This document shows positions 25,486 to 33,309 of a DNA stretch of 64,000 nt, piece after piece (the stretch's first letter is position 1; each line of letters begins with the position of its first letter). Below the pieces are notes generated by a model. That model was given only the letters and a program-made list of their open reading frames with translations. It made no database searches and was not told the DNA's origin. The stretch comes from Streptomyces cacaoi (GTDB taxonomy: Bacteria; Actinomycetota; Actinomycetes; Streptomycetales; Streptomycetaceae). The stretch is from positions 1-64,000 of the forward strand of contig NZ_BJMM01000028.1 of assembly GCF_006539165.1 (NCBI RefSeq). Reading direction: 5' to 3'. A program made the translations under genes and the position numbers.

Positions 25486-26610
25486 CTAGTGACCGGTGCC
25501 GACGCGCAGCACCACGCGGCCGCCTCCGCCGCCGGCGCCGGTACCCTGCGCGCCGGCCGCCGCGGTGCCCCCGACGGCGCGCCAGCCCTCCCGTCCGCGG
25601 TCGGCCCGCCACTCCCGGCTGCCGTACCGCACCCGGTCGATGTCCAGCTCCCCGGCGTGCGCGACCGCCCAGTGCGCCAGCTCCCAGCCGCGCCGCTCGC
25701 CCGGCGCCGGAACCGTCACGGCGGTCCGGGAGGCGCCCCGCCCGGACGCCGTCTCCCGGGCGGCTTCCGACGGCGCGGCGTCCGGCTCCCCGCCGAGCAT
25801 CCTGGAGCCGAACTCCCGTACCAGCTGGGCGCGTACCCGCTCCGGGTCCCCGGAGTGCCGGGTGCCGACCGGCTCCGGGGTGCAGGACAGCGCCGCGGCC
25901 CTGCGCCCGGTGAGCGCGGCCGTCAGCGCGGCGGCGTCCGCCTCGTGCTTGGCGTACGCCTGCGGGTAGCCGCTGCGTTGCACCCGCTGTGCGGCGACCG
26001 TCAGCGGCAGCCGCGAATAGCCGGGGATCTTCACCAGGTGGTCGTAGAACCGTCCGGCCGAGTACACCGGGTCGCGGATCTGGTCGGCCGTGCCCCAGCC
26101 CTGGGTGGGGCGCTGCTGGAACAGGCCGAGCGAATCCCGGTCCCCGTGGCCGATGTTGCGCAGTTGCGACTCCTGCATGGCAGTCGCCAGGGCTATGGTC
26201 ACGGCCCGTTCCGGCAGCCCGCGCCGGGCGGCGACGGCGGCGATGGTCGCGGCGTTGGCGGCCTGGTCGGGACCGAGCGTCCGGTCCGCTTCGTCGCGGC
26301 CGTCTCCGGCGCGCACCGTGCAGTGCGCACGCTCGTCCTCGGTCAGCTTCACCACCAGCGCGTAGGTGACGACCCCGAGCAGCACGAGGCACGCCAGGGC
26401 CGATCTGAGCACCCTGCCGTGCCGCCTGCGGGGGCCGGGAACGCCGGGGCGGCCGGAACCGCCGGGAGTACCGGGGCCGCCGGGAGCACCGGGGCCGCCT
26501 GGATCACCGGGATCGCCGGGAACGCCGGGAACGCCGGGAACGCTGGGAAGTTCGGATTCGGAGAACGGTGCGCGAGGGGCGCCGGAGGTGTCCTGGCTCT
26601 GCTGGGGCAC
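25486..26610 (-). CDS. membrane-anchored lysozyme/SLT-like protein with collagen-like tract
   Basis: A 374-aa protein. Residues 26-60 are an uninterrupted Gly-X-Y tract, mostly Gly-X-Pro. A basic stretch, one membrane segment (SALACLVLLGVVTYALVV, about 69-86) and an extracytoplasmic domain follow. That domain reads like a transglycosylase/lysozyme fold, with MQESQLRNIGHGDRDSLGLF, where the Glu would be catalytic, and QRPTQGWG. The C-terminal part is Gly-rich. GTG at 26610 is the only reasonable start, with GGAG close upstream. A cell-wall hydrolase or wall-remodelling role is inferred. It is divergent from dapE. Confidence 0.72.
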   Translation of the reverse strand: MPQQSQDTSGAPRAPFSESELPSVPGVPGVPGDPGDPGGPGAPGGPGTPGGSGRPGVPGPRRRHGRVLRSALACLVLLGVVTYALVVKLTEDERAHCTVRAGDGRDEADRTLGPDQAANAATIAAVAARRGLPERAVTIALATAMQESQLRNIGHGDRDSLGLFQQRPTQGWGTADQIRDPVYSAGRFYDHLVKIPGYSRLPLTVAAQRVQRSGYPQAYAKHEADAAALTAALTGRRAAALSCTPEPVGTRHSGDPERVRAQLVREFGSRMLGGEPDAAPSEAARETASGRGASRTAVTVPAPGERRGWELAHWAVAHAGELDIDRVRYGSREWRADRGREGWRAVGGTAAAGAQGTGAGGGGGRVVLRVGTGH

Positions 26611-26667
26611 GGCTCCAAGGTAGCCGTCCCGCGCCCGCCCTCCGGTACGGGGGACCCGGCGGCCCCG

Positions 26668-26673
26668 TAGGCT
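26668..26673 (+). promoter_or_regulatory. -10 box TAGGCT of dapE, leaderless transcript likely
   Basis: TAGGCT ends 6 nt before the dapE ATG, with no Shine-Dalgarno, the same arrangement as at mshB. Confidence 0.45.
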
Positions 26674-26679
26674 GGCGCC

Positions 26680-27771
26680 ATGGCCGACAGCGCACTCGAT
26701 CTCCCACTCGACCTGCACCAGGACGCGGCGCGGCTCACCGCGCAGCTCGTCGACATCCCCTCCGAGAGCGGCACCGAGAAGCCGCTCGCGGACGCCGTCG
26801 AGGCCGCGCTGCGTGCGCTGCCGCACCTGAGCGTGGACCGGTACGGCAACAACGTCGTGGCGCGCACCCGGCTCGGCCGTCCCGAACGCGTCATCCTCGC
26901 CGGGCATCTCGACACCGTGCCCATCGCGGACAACGTGCCCTCCCGGCTGGACGAGGACGGGATGCTGTGGGGCTGCGGCACCACCGACATGAAGTCCGGC
27001 GTCGCCGTCCAGCTGCGCATCGCCGCCACCGTGCCGGAGCCCAACCGCGACGTGACGTTCGTCTTCTACGACAACGAGGAGGTCGCCGCGCAGCTCAACG
27101 GCCTCGGGCACGTCGCGGCGGCCCACCCGGAGTGGCTGGAGGGCGACTTCGCCGTTCTGCTGGAGGGCTCCAACGCCCAGGTCGAGGGCGGCTGCCAGGG
27201 CACGCTGCGGGTGCTGCTGCGCACCGCGGGTGTACGGGCGCACTCCGCGCGCGGCTGGATGGGCAGCAACGCCGTCCACGCCGCCGGGCCCGTGCTCGCC
27301 CGGCTGGCCGCCTACGAGCCGCGCCGCCCGGTGATCGACGGGCTGGAGTACCACGAGGGACTCAACGCCGTGCGCATCGAGGGCGGTATCGCCGGCAACG
27401 TGATCCCGGACGCCTGCACCGTCACGGTCAACTTCCGCTATGCGCCCGACCGCAGCGAGCAGGAGGCGCTCGACCACGTGCGCGAGGTCTTCGCCGACTG
27501 CGGCGTCGAGGAGATCACCGTCGACGACAGCTCGCCCGGCGCGCTGCCCGGCCTCTCGCACCCCGCCGCCCAGGCGTTCGTCACGGCCGTCGGCGGCGAG
27601 CCGCGGCCCAAGTTCGGCTGGACGGACGTCTCCCGGTTCAGCGCCCTGGGCGTCCCCGCGGTCAACTACGGCCCCGGCGACCCCAACTTCGCGCACCGGC
27701 GGGACGAGCGGGTGGACACGGCGCTCATCCTGCGCTGCGAGGAGCGGCTGCGGGCCTGGCTGACGAGCTGA
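26680..27771 (+). CDS. dapE: succinyl-diaminopimelate desuccinylase DapE
   Basis: A 363-aa M20-family zinc hydrolase that releases succinate from N-succinyl-LL-diaminopimelate. Metal-site motifs are visible in the usual order: AGHLDTVP, GCGTTDMKSG and YDNEEVAA, with HSARGWMGSNAVH in the dimerisation part and a His near the C-terminus (NFAHRRDE). It is one step after DapC in the pathway that feeds lysine and peptidoglycan. The ATG at 26680 follows a -10 box directly. The gene stands alone; the LOG-family gene lies 193 nt further on with its own promoter-like TACCCT. Confidence 0.94.
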   Translation: MADSALDLPLDLHQDAARLTAQLVDIPSESGTEKPLADAVEAALRALPHLSVDRYGNNVVARTRLGRPERVILAGHLDTVPIADNVPSRLDEDGMLWGCGTTDMKSGVAVQLRIAATVPEPNRDVTFVFYDNEEVAAQLNGLGHVAAAHPEWLEGDFAVLLEGSNAQVEGGCQGTLRVLLRTAGVRAHSARGWMGSNAVHAAGPVLARLAAYEPRRPVIDGLEYHEGLNAVRIEGGIAGNVIPDACTVTVNFRYAPDRSEQEALDHVREVFADCGVEEITVDDSSPGALPGLSHPAAQAFVTAVGGEPRPKFGWTDVSRFSALGVPAVNYGPGDPNFAHRRDERVDTALILRCEERLRAWLTS

Positions 27772-27923
27772 GCGTCCGGGTCCTCCCGCCGTCACCGGGC
27801 CGCCACCGGGCTCCCACCGGGCGTTTTCCCGGCCCGCCGCCGGTGTTCTCCGGCCGCTCACCGTTTCGTACGGCCGTGCCCATCGGTGGCGGGAATCCCC
27901 GTCGGAGTCCGGCCGCTCGTGCG

Positions 27924-27929
27924 TACCCT
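27924..27929 (+). promoter_or_regulatory. -10-like box TACCCT upstream of LOG gene
   Basis: TACCCT lies 36 nt before the LOG ATG. A GGAGGGAGAG Shine-Dalgarno lies between, so a conventional leader is expected. The -35 region is unclear. Confidence 0.35.
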
Positions 27930-27964
27930 GAGCGGAAAGATCGTAGGCGGAGGGAGAGCACTGT

Positions 27965-28711
27965 ATGACCGGCAAGTCCGGCGACGAGCCGAAGGAACAG
28001 CGGCTGGGGCCGGTGGTCCGCAGGCGCGGGCAGGTGCAGCCCGGCACCACCGACCAGCGGCTGCTGGACACCGCGGGCCCGTCCGACTTCATCCACCAGG
28101 ACCCCTGGCGGGTGATGCGCATCCAGTCGGAGTTCGTCGAGGGCTTCGGTGCCCTGGCCGAACTCGGCCCGGCCATCAGCGTGTTCGGCTCCGCCCGGAC
28201 GCCCGCCGACTCGCCGGAGTACGACAAGGGCGTGCGCATCGGCCGCGCGCTGGCCGAGGCCGGGCTCGCGGTGATCACCGGCGGCGGCCCCGGCGCCATG
28301 GAGGCGGCGAACAAGGGCGCGCTGGAGGCCGGCGGCACCTCCGTGGGGCTCGGTATCGAGCTGCCCTTCGAGCAGGGGATGAACCGCTATGTCGACATCG
28401 GTGTGAACTTCCGCTACTTCTTCGTGCGCAAGACGATGTTCGTCAAGTACGCCTCCGGCTTCGTCGTCCTGCCCGGCGGGCTCGGCACCATGGACGAGCT
28501 GTTCGAGGCGCTCACCCTCGTGCAGACCCGCAAGGTGACGCGCTTCCCGATCGTGCTGGTCGGCTCCGACTACTGGAAGGGCCTCGTCGACTGGGTGCGC
28601 GGCTCCGTCGTCGCCGAGGGCAAGGCGTCCGAGCGGGACATGGACCTCTTCCACGTCACCGACGACGTCGACGAGGCGGTCGCGCTCGTCACCAAGGAAG
28701 TCGGCATCTGA
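27965..28711 (+). CDS. LOG family protein (TIGR00730), Rossmann fold
   Basis: A 248-aa protein with the LOG signature PGGLGTMDELFEAL and the upstream ITGGGPGAMEAANKGA nucleotide-binding motif. LOG proteins hydrolyse nucleotide 5'-monophosphates to release base and ribose phosphate; in plants and some actinobacteria they activate cytokinins. The substrate here is unknown. The ATG at 27965 follows a strong Shine-Dalgarno. The next gene is convergent (FolP2-like). The same LOG-folP2 neighbourhood is found in M. tuberculosis (Rv1205-Rv1207) as I recall. Confidence 0.92.
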   Translation: MTGKSGDEPKEQRLGPVVRRRGQVQPGTTDQRLLDTAGPSDFIHQDPWRVMRIQSEFVEGFGALAELGPAISVFGSARTPADSPEYDKGVRIGRALAEAGLAVITGGGPGAMEAANKGALEAGGTSVGLGIELPFEQGMNRYVDIGVNFRYFFVRKTMFVKYASGFVVLPGGLGTMDELFEALTLVQTRKVTRFPIVLVGSDYWKGLVDWVRGSVVAEGKASERDMDLFHVTDDVDEAVALVTKEVGI

Positions 28712-28789
28712 CACCCGCGCCCGCTCCGGGCCCGCGCCCGCTGCCCGCGCACCGCGGCCGTTCCCGGGCCCTGCGGACCGGCCGGCCGC

Positions 28790-29677
28790 TCAGGCCAGGC
28801 CGCGGCGGGCCACCGCGGGCGGACGGTGCCCGGCGATCGAGGCGACCATGTCCACCACCTGCCTGGTCTCGGCCACCTCGTGCACGCGGTACATCCGCGC
28901 GCCGAGCCAGGCCGAGACCGCGGTGGTCGCCAGGGTGCCGACCAGCCGCTCGTCGACCGGCCGGTCCAGGGTCTCCCCGACGAAGTCCTTGTTCGACAGC
29001 GACACCAGCACCGGCCAGCCCGTCTCCGCGAGCCGCCCCAGCTCCCGCGTCGCCTGGAGCGAGTGCCGCGTCGACTTGCCGAAGTCGTGCCCGGGGTCGA
29101 TGAGGATGCCGTCGGGCCGCACCCCGAGCCGGACGGCGCGGTCCGCGAGCCCCAGCACCGTCTGGAGGATGTCGTCCACCACGCCCGAGGTGTCCGGTGC
29201 GTCGTCCGCCGGCGTGTAGGAGATCCGGTGCGGACGGGTGCGCGGGCGCACGCCCCCCGCGTGTGTGCACACCAGCCCGGCGCCGTGCCGCGCCGCGACC
29301 TCGGCCAGCAGCGGATCCACCCCGCCCCAGGCGTCGTTGAGCAGATCGGCGCCCGCCTCGCACGCGGCCTCGCCGACCTCGTGCCGCCAGGTGTCCACGC
29401 TGATCACCACATCCGGCCAGCGCCGCCGCACCTCGGCGACGAACCCGACCGTGCGGCGCGCCTCCTCCTCGGCGGTGACCTCGTCGCCCGGGCCCGCCTT
29501 CACCCCGCCGATGTCGATGACGGCGGCGCCCTCGGCGACCGCCTGCTCGACCCGGGCGAGCGCGGGCTCGTCCCGGAAGGTGGCCCCCCGGTCGTAGAAG
29601 GAATCCGGTGTCCGGTTCACGATCGCCATGATCACCGGCTCGTCGGCCCCGAACTCATGCGTGCCCAGGCGCAGCAT
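28790..29677 (-). CDS. folP2: dihydropteroate synthase homologue, FolP2-like
   Basis: A 295-aa TIM-barrel protein of the pterin-binding family. It is related to dihydropteroate synthase but differs at core motifs: NRTPDSFYDRG instead of NVTPDSFSDGG, GGVKAGPG instead of GGESTRPG, and SLSNKDFVG where the canonical enzyme has SRKSF. ISVDTWRH and LIDPGHDFGKS keep the general pattern. These changes match the mycobacterial FolP2 type, reported to lack dihydropteroate synthase activity. The true folP would be elsewhere in the genome with the folate genes. The start ATG at 29677 is the first in frame. The divergent DivIVA-domain gene is 97 nt away. Confidence 0.85.
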   Translation of the reverse strand: MLRLGTHEFGADEPVIMAIVNRTPDSFYDRGATFRDEPALARVEQAVAEGAAVIDIGGVKAGPGDEVTAEEEARRTVGFVAEVRRRWPDVVISVDTWRHEVGEAACEAGADLLNDAWGGVDPLLAEVAARHGAGLVCTHAGGVRPRTRPHRISYTPADDAPDTSGVVDDILQTVLGLADRAVRLGVRPDGILIDPGHDFGKSTRHSLQATRELGRLAETGWPVLVSLSNKDFVGETLDRPVDERLVGTLATTAVSAWLGARMYRVHEVAETRQVVDMVASIAGHRPPAVARRGLA

Positions 29678-29774
29678 CAGCCATCCTCTCCCTGCTACCG
29701 GGCACGACCCTAGCTGTCGGCGGCCCGTGGCACGATCGGGGTCCGCACCGTCGGATTACGCCCGGGAGTCGTCC

Positions 29775-30251
29775 GTGTTCGTGTTCCTGCTGATCGCCCT
29801 CGTCGTGGTCGTGGCCGCGGTCACGCTCGCCGTCATCGGCAGCGGTGACTCCGCGGACCGCGGAGCGAGCGGCGGCCTCGCCGGAGCCCCGCCCGATCTG
29901 CTGGACGAGCCGCTGCCGCCGGACCGCCCGGTCGGCCACGCCGACGTCGCCGCGCTGCGGCTGCCCGTCGGGGTCCGCGGCTACCGCATGCAGCAGGTGG
30001 ACGACGTGCTCGACCGGCTCGGCGCCGAACTGGCCGAGCGGGACTCCCGCATCGCCGAGCTGGAGTCGGCCCTGGCGGGTGCGCAGGCCGTCGCCATGCA
30101 CCACGAGGCGGGCTCCGGCGAACGCCCCGGCGGCCGGCAGGAAGGCGGGCAGGCCGGGCAGACCGGGCAGGACGGGCAGGGCGGACAGGAAGCACCCCGG
30201 GAGGCCGGGCCCGCCGACGCCCCCGGTGAACAGGGAGGCACAGCGCGATGA
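29775..30251 (+). CDS. DivIVA domain-containing membrane protein
   Basis: A 158-aa protein with an N-terminal membrane segment (FVFLLIALVVVVAAVTLAVIG, about residues 2-22) and a short DivIVA-type domain, in which LPVGVRGYRMQQVDDVLDRL leads into a short coiled coil (AELAERDSRIAELESALA). The C-terminus is Gly/Gln-rich (GGQEGGQAGQTGQDGQGGQ) and of low complexity. GTG at 29775 is chosen because the hydrophobic segment starts immediately. It overlaps the tag gene by 4 nt (ATGA). A role in polar growth or division is suggested by the domain but not shown. The Rv1209-tagA pair in mycobacteria has the same order. Confidence 0.82.
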   Translation: MFVFLLIALVVVVAAVTLAVIGSGDSADRGASGGLAGAPPDLLDEPLPPDRPVGHADVAALRLPVGVRGYRMQQVDDVLDRLGAELAERDSRIAELESALAGAQAVAMHHEAGSGERPGGRQEGGQAGQTGQDGQGGQEAPREAGPADAPGEQGGTAR

Positions 30252-30853
30252 CCGCACCGGCACCCGAACCCGCAGCCGTGCCCGACGGCGCCCGGCCGGG
30301 CCCGGACGGCCGGCTGCGCTGCCCCTGGGGGACGACGGCACCGGACTACGCGGAGTACCACGACACCGAGTGGGGCCGCCCGGTGCACGGCGACGACGCG
30401 CTCTACGAACGGCTGTGCCTGGAGGGCTTCCAGTCCGGGCTCTCCTGGCTGACGATCCTGCGCAAGCGCGAGGCGTTCCGCGCCGCGTTCGCCGGCTTCC
30501 ACATCCCGGCCGTCGCCGCCTTCGCCGAGGAGGACGAGCAGCGGCTGCTGGCCGACAGCGGCATCGTCCGCAACCGCGCCAAGATCTCTGCCGCGCTGCA
30601 CAACGCCCGGGTCGCCGCCGAGTGGCCGCCGGGCGAGCTGGACGCCCTGGTGTGGTCCTACGCGCCGGAAGCGGCCGGCCGCCCCGTCCCGCGCGTCTTC
30701 GCGGACGTCCCGGCGATCACACCCGAGTCCACGGCCCTGGCCAAGGCCCTCAAGAAGCGCGGATTCCGCTTCGTCGGGCCGACCACCGTCTACGCGCTGA
30801 TGCAGGCGTGCGGCCTGGTCAACGACCATCTGGCGGACTGCTGGTGCCGCTGA
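30248..30853 (+). CDS. tag: DNA-3-methyladenine glycosylase I
   Basis: A 201-aa base-excision repair enzyme that removes 3-methyladenine from alkylated DNA. Features of the Tag family are the N-terminal CPWG, the HDTEWG motif, FQSGLSWLTILRKREAFR and the C-terminal VNDHLADC, which with the first Cys and His makes up the zinc site. Its ATG overlaps the stop of the DivIVA-domain gene, so the two are translationally coupled. A hairpin follows the stop. Confidence 0.94.
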   Translation: MTAPAPEPAAVPDGARPGPDGRLRCPWGTTAPDYAEYHDTEWGRPVHGDDALYERLCLEGFQSGLSWLTILRKREAFRAAFAGFHIPAVAAFAEEDEQRLLADSGIVRNRAKISAALHNARVAAEWPPGELDALVWSYAPEAAGRPVPRVFADVPAITPESTALAKALKKRGFRFVGPTTVYALMQACGLVNDHLADCWCR

Positions 30854-30859
30854 GCCGCC

Positions 30860-30887
30860 CCGGCCGGGCCCTGCGCGGCCCGGTCGG
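30860..30887. terminator. hairpin between tag and enoyl-CoA hydratase genes
   Basis: 11-bp arms with one G-U pair and a 6-nt loop, starting 7 nt after the tag stop. It is followed by direct repeats of about 12 bp related to GAGCGGCCCGTC (about 30905-30955). Confidence 0.5.
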
Positions 30888-30939
30888 CGGCCGGTCGGTG
30901 GTCCGCAGCGGCCCGGTGAGCGGTTCGGTGAGCGGCCCG

Positions 30940-31728
30940 TCAGCGGCCCGTGAAGCGCGGCTTCTCCTTGCGGACGAACGCGTCGACGGCGATCCGGTGG
31001 TCCTCCGAAGCGCCCGCGCGCACCTGGAGTTCGGCCTCCTTGGCCAGGGTGTCGGCCAGCGAGTGCGCCGCCCCGTAGGCCAGCGACTCCTTCAGCGCCG
31101 CGTAGGCCGCCGTCGGCCCCTGCGCGAGCCTGCGCGCCACGGCCGCCGCCTCCTCGGCGAGCGCGTCCGCCGGCACCACCCGGTTCGTCAGGCCGAGCTG
31201 GAGCGCCTCGTCCGCCTGCACGGTGCGCGGGAACAGCAGCAGATCCGCCGCCCGGCCCGGGCCCACCAGGCGCGGCAGCGTCCACGAGACGCCGGAGTCG
31301 GCGCTCAGCGCGACCCCGGTGAACGAGGTGTTGAACGCGGCGGTGTCCGCCATCACCCGGTGGTCCGCCGCGAACGCGAAGCCGGCCCCCGCACCGGCGG
31401 CCACCCCGTTCACCCCGGCCACCACCGGCTTGGGCATCGTCGCGAGCGCCAGCGTGATCGGGTTGTAGTGCTCCTCGACCGTGCGCAGGGCGCTGCCGCC
31501 GCCCTGCTGGAGCGCGCCGGTGTGCTCCTTGAGGTCCTGGCCCACACAGAACGCGCGCCCGCTGCCGGTGAGCAGCACGGCCCGGACGCCCTCGTCGGCC
31601 GCCGCCTCCCGCAGGGTGTCCCGCAGGGCGACCTTGAGTTCGACGTCGAGGGCGTTCATGGCGTCGGGACGGTTGAGCGTGACGGTGGCGAGACCGTCGG
31701 TGACTTCGTAACGCACGGTGTCGGACAT
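30940..31728 (-). CDS. enoyl-CoA hydratase/isomerase family protein
   Basis: A 262-aa crotonase-fold protein. The oxyanion-hole motif GVAAGAGAGFAFAADHRV is clear, and VNGVAAGAG with SADSGVSWTLPRLVG matches the PaaG-like group (1,2-epoxyphenylacetyl-CoA isomerase or enoyl-CoA hydratase). Acyl-CoA substrate cannot be deduced. ATG at 31728 is preferred over the GTG six codons earlier because MSDTVRYEV begins the first strand. It is transcribed alone, divergent from the DUF3117 gene. Confidence 0.88.
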   Translation of the reverse strand: MSDTVRYEVTDGLATVTLNRPDAMNALDVELKVALRDTLREAAADEGVRAVLLTGSGRAFCVGQDLKEHTGALQQGGGSALRTVEEHYNPITLALATMPKPVVAGVNGVAAGAGAGFAFAADHRVMADTAAFNTSFTGVALSADSGVSWTLPRLVGPGRAADLLLFPRTVQADEALQLGLTNRVVPADALAEEAAAVARRLAQGPTAAYAALKESLAYGAAHSLADTLAKEAELQVRAGASEDHRIAVDAFVRKEKPRFTGR

Positions 31729-32037
31729 GCGCACAGGATGGCCCACAACCCACGGCCCGGACAGGGGGCGCGTCCCGCCCCGCGGGCCCGGCCGGTGTGA
31801 CCTGCGTCAAATCGGTGCGGGACGGCCGGGCACGGCCGGCGGGGCAGTATCGCAGGCTGATCCCCGCATTGGGCGGTTTTGGGCGTTCCGGGACCGCAAG
31901 AGATACGGACCGATGTTGGTCATCGGGTCCTGGCATGCGGGATAATGGCCAGGAAGCAATGTGTTCGATGCCGGTGAGACTGTGCCTGCTTGCGGGCCGC
32001 CGGCTGCGTTCAGCTGGTTTCAGGAAGGGGAACGAGC
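31729..32037. other. 309-bp divergent intergenic region
   Basis: No gene. It carries a good promoter candidate for the DUF3117 gene at 31916-31946 and a GGAAGGGG Shine-Dalgarno just before 32038. The minus-strand promoter of the hydratase gene is not obvious. Confidence 0.55.
31916..31946 (+). promoter_or_regulatory. sigma-70-type promoter of the DUF3117 gene
   Basis: TTGGTC at 31916-31921 and GATAAT at 31941-31946 are separated by 19 bp (18 bp if TGGTCA is used). The -10 box is AT-rich in GC-rich surroundings. It predicts an RNA leader of about 85 nt. Confidence 0.5.
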
Positions 32038-32205
32038 ATGGCGGCCATGAAGCCGCGGACGGGCGACGGCCCGCTCGAGGTGACCAAAGAGGGGCGGGGC
32101 ATCGTCATGCGCGTTCCGCTCGAAGGCGGTGGGCGACTCGTCGTCGAGCTGACACCGGACGAGGCGACGGCACTCGGCGAGGAGCTGAAGAAGGTCTGCG
32201 GCTGA
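32038..32205 (+). CDS. DUF3117 domain-containing small protein
   Basis: A 55-aa basic/acidic soluble protein, MAAMKPRTGDGPLEVTKEGR at its start, ending VCG. The length and sequence match the DUF3117 family, highly conserved across actinobacteria (Rv1211 in M. tuberculosis as I recall) with no known function. ATG at 32038 has a good Shine-Dalgarno. It has its own promoter and terminator, so it is a stand-alone, probably well-expressed gene. Confidence 0.93.
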   Translation: MAAMKPRTGDGPLEVTKEGRGIVMRVPLEGGGRLVVELTPDEATALGEELKKVCG

Positions 32206-32257
32206 CGCTGTCGATGCCGTGACCTCGTGCGCCCCCGCATCCGGTGCGGCGCGCCTG

Positions 32258-32293
32258 CCCCGGGAAGCACCCCCTGCGGTGTGCGTCCCGGGG
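32258..32293. terminator. hairpin after DUF3117 gene
   Basis: 8-bp arms CCCCGGGA and TCCCGGGG with a 20-nt loop that can itself pair (CACC with GGTG). It lies 52 nt after the DUF3117 stop and before the convergent methyltransferase. Confidence 0.5.
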
Positions 32294-32356
32294 CCGCTTC
32301 GTTGCTGCCGCGCGCGCCCGCGCTCGGCCCGCCGCCCTGCCCCGACCACCGGGCCC

Positions 32357-33127
32357 TCAGCCCCGTTTGACGGCGCACAGCAGCCCGTCACCGACCGGCA
32401 GCAGCGAGGGCAGCAGCACCGTGCTCTCCCGCACGGTGCGCAACAGCTCGCGCAGCCTGAGCACTTCGGACGGCTGCGCCGTCGCGCCCGCCGTCTCCGC
32501 GAAGACCCCGGCGAAACAGACCAGTCCGCCCGGCCGCAGCAGCCGCAGGGCCTCGTCCAGATACGCCAGGCACTCGGCGCGGTCGCCGTCGCAGAAGACG
32601 AGGTCGTACCCGCCGTCGGCCAGCCGCGGCAGCACATCCAGGGCGCGGCCGGGGATGAACCGCACACGGTTGCCGATGTTGCCCATGCTGCTGACGTTCC
32701 CGGCGCCGCTGCCGCCGCCGGCCGCGCCCGTACCGCCGCCGGTGCCCCCGCCGTTGCCGCCGTTGTGCAGGAAGCCGGCGGCGCGGAACGCCTCGCGGGC
32801 GAACTGCTGGCGCTCGGGCTCGGTGTCGACGGTCGTGAGGACGCCGTCGGGCCGCATGCCGGCGAGGAGGTGTATCCCGGAGACGCCGGTGCCGGTGCCG
32901 ATCTCCGCCACCGCCTTCGCCTCCACGGTGGCCGTCAGCATCCGCAGGGCCGCACCGGTTCCGGGAGAGACCGAGCGCAGGCCCGCCTGACGGGCCCGCT
33001 CGCGGGCCCAGTGCAGCGCGGCGCCCTCGGCGTCGCCGGCCAGCTCGTCGCCGTACGCGTCGGCGAACTCCCAGCTCGTCTGCCGGTTGCCGGTAATGGC
33101 CCTCTCCTGTCCCCGTCCTTCACGCAA
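32357..33127 (-). CDS. O-methyltransferase-like SAM-dependent methyltransferase
   Basis: A 256-aa class I methyltransferase. The SAM motif I is EIGTGTGVSG at residues 75-84, followed by VDTEPERQQFARE. DLVFCDGD marks motif IV, placing it with the cation-dependent O-methyltransferase group (Rv1220c-like). The N-terminus ITGNRQTSWEFADAY is characteristic. A Gly-rich insert (about residues 121-152) interrupts the region after motif II. The substrate is unknown. It is divergent from sigE, the same arrangement as Rv1220c-sigE in M. tuberculosis. Confidence 0.88.
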   Translation of the reverse strand: MREGRGQERAITGNRQTSWEFADAYGDELAGDAEGAALHWARERARQAGLRSVSPGTGAALRMLTATVEAKAVAEIGTGTGVSGIHLLAGMRPDGVLTTVDTEPERQQFAREAFRAAGFLHNGGNGGGTGGGTGAAGGGSGAGNVSSMGNIGNRVRFIPGRALDVLPRLADGGYDLVFCDGDRAECLAYLDEALRLLRPGGLVCFAGVFAETAGATAQPSEVLRLRELLRTVRESTVLLPSLLPVGDGLLCAVKRG

Positions 33128-33234
33128 TCGTGACTGTATCCGTTGCCCCGGGAACCCGCTGATGGGACCGTGCGTTGAGCGGGGGTGAGACGGAAACGGA
33201 CGGTCGGCCGCCCTGGTCGGACCGGTGCGCGGCG

Positions 33235-33259
33235 GGAACGCCGGTGAGGATCCGGGGTT
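33235..33259 (+). promoter_or_regulatory. ECF-type promoter upstream of sigE
   Basis: GGAAC at 33235-33239, a 17-bp spacer and GTT at 33257-33259 match the general ECF sigma pattern. The element lies about 50 bp upstream of the sigE start, so sigE probably transcribes itself. Confidence 0.5.
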
Positions 33260-33309
33260 CGTAAAGGCCGGGCAAAATTGCTTATCCCGAGCTAACAGGA
33301 GTAGTGGCT

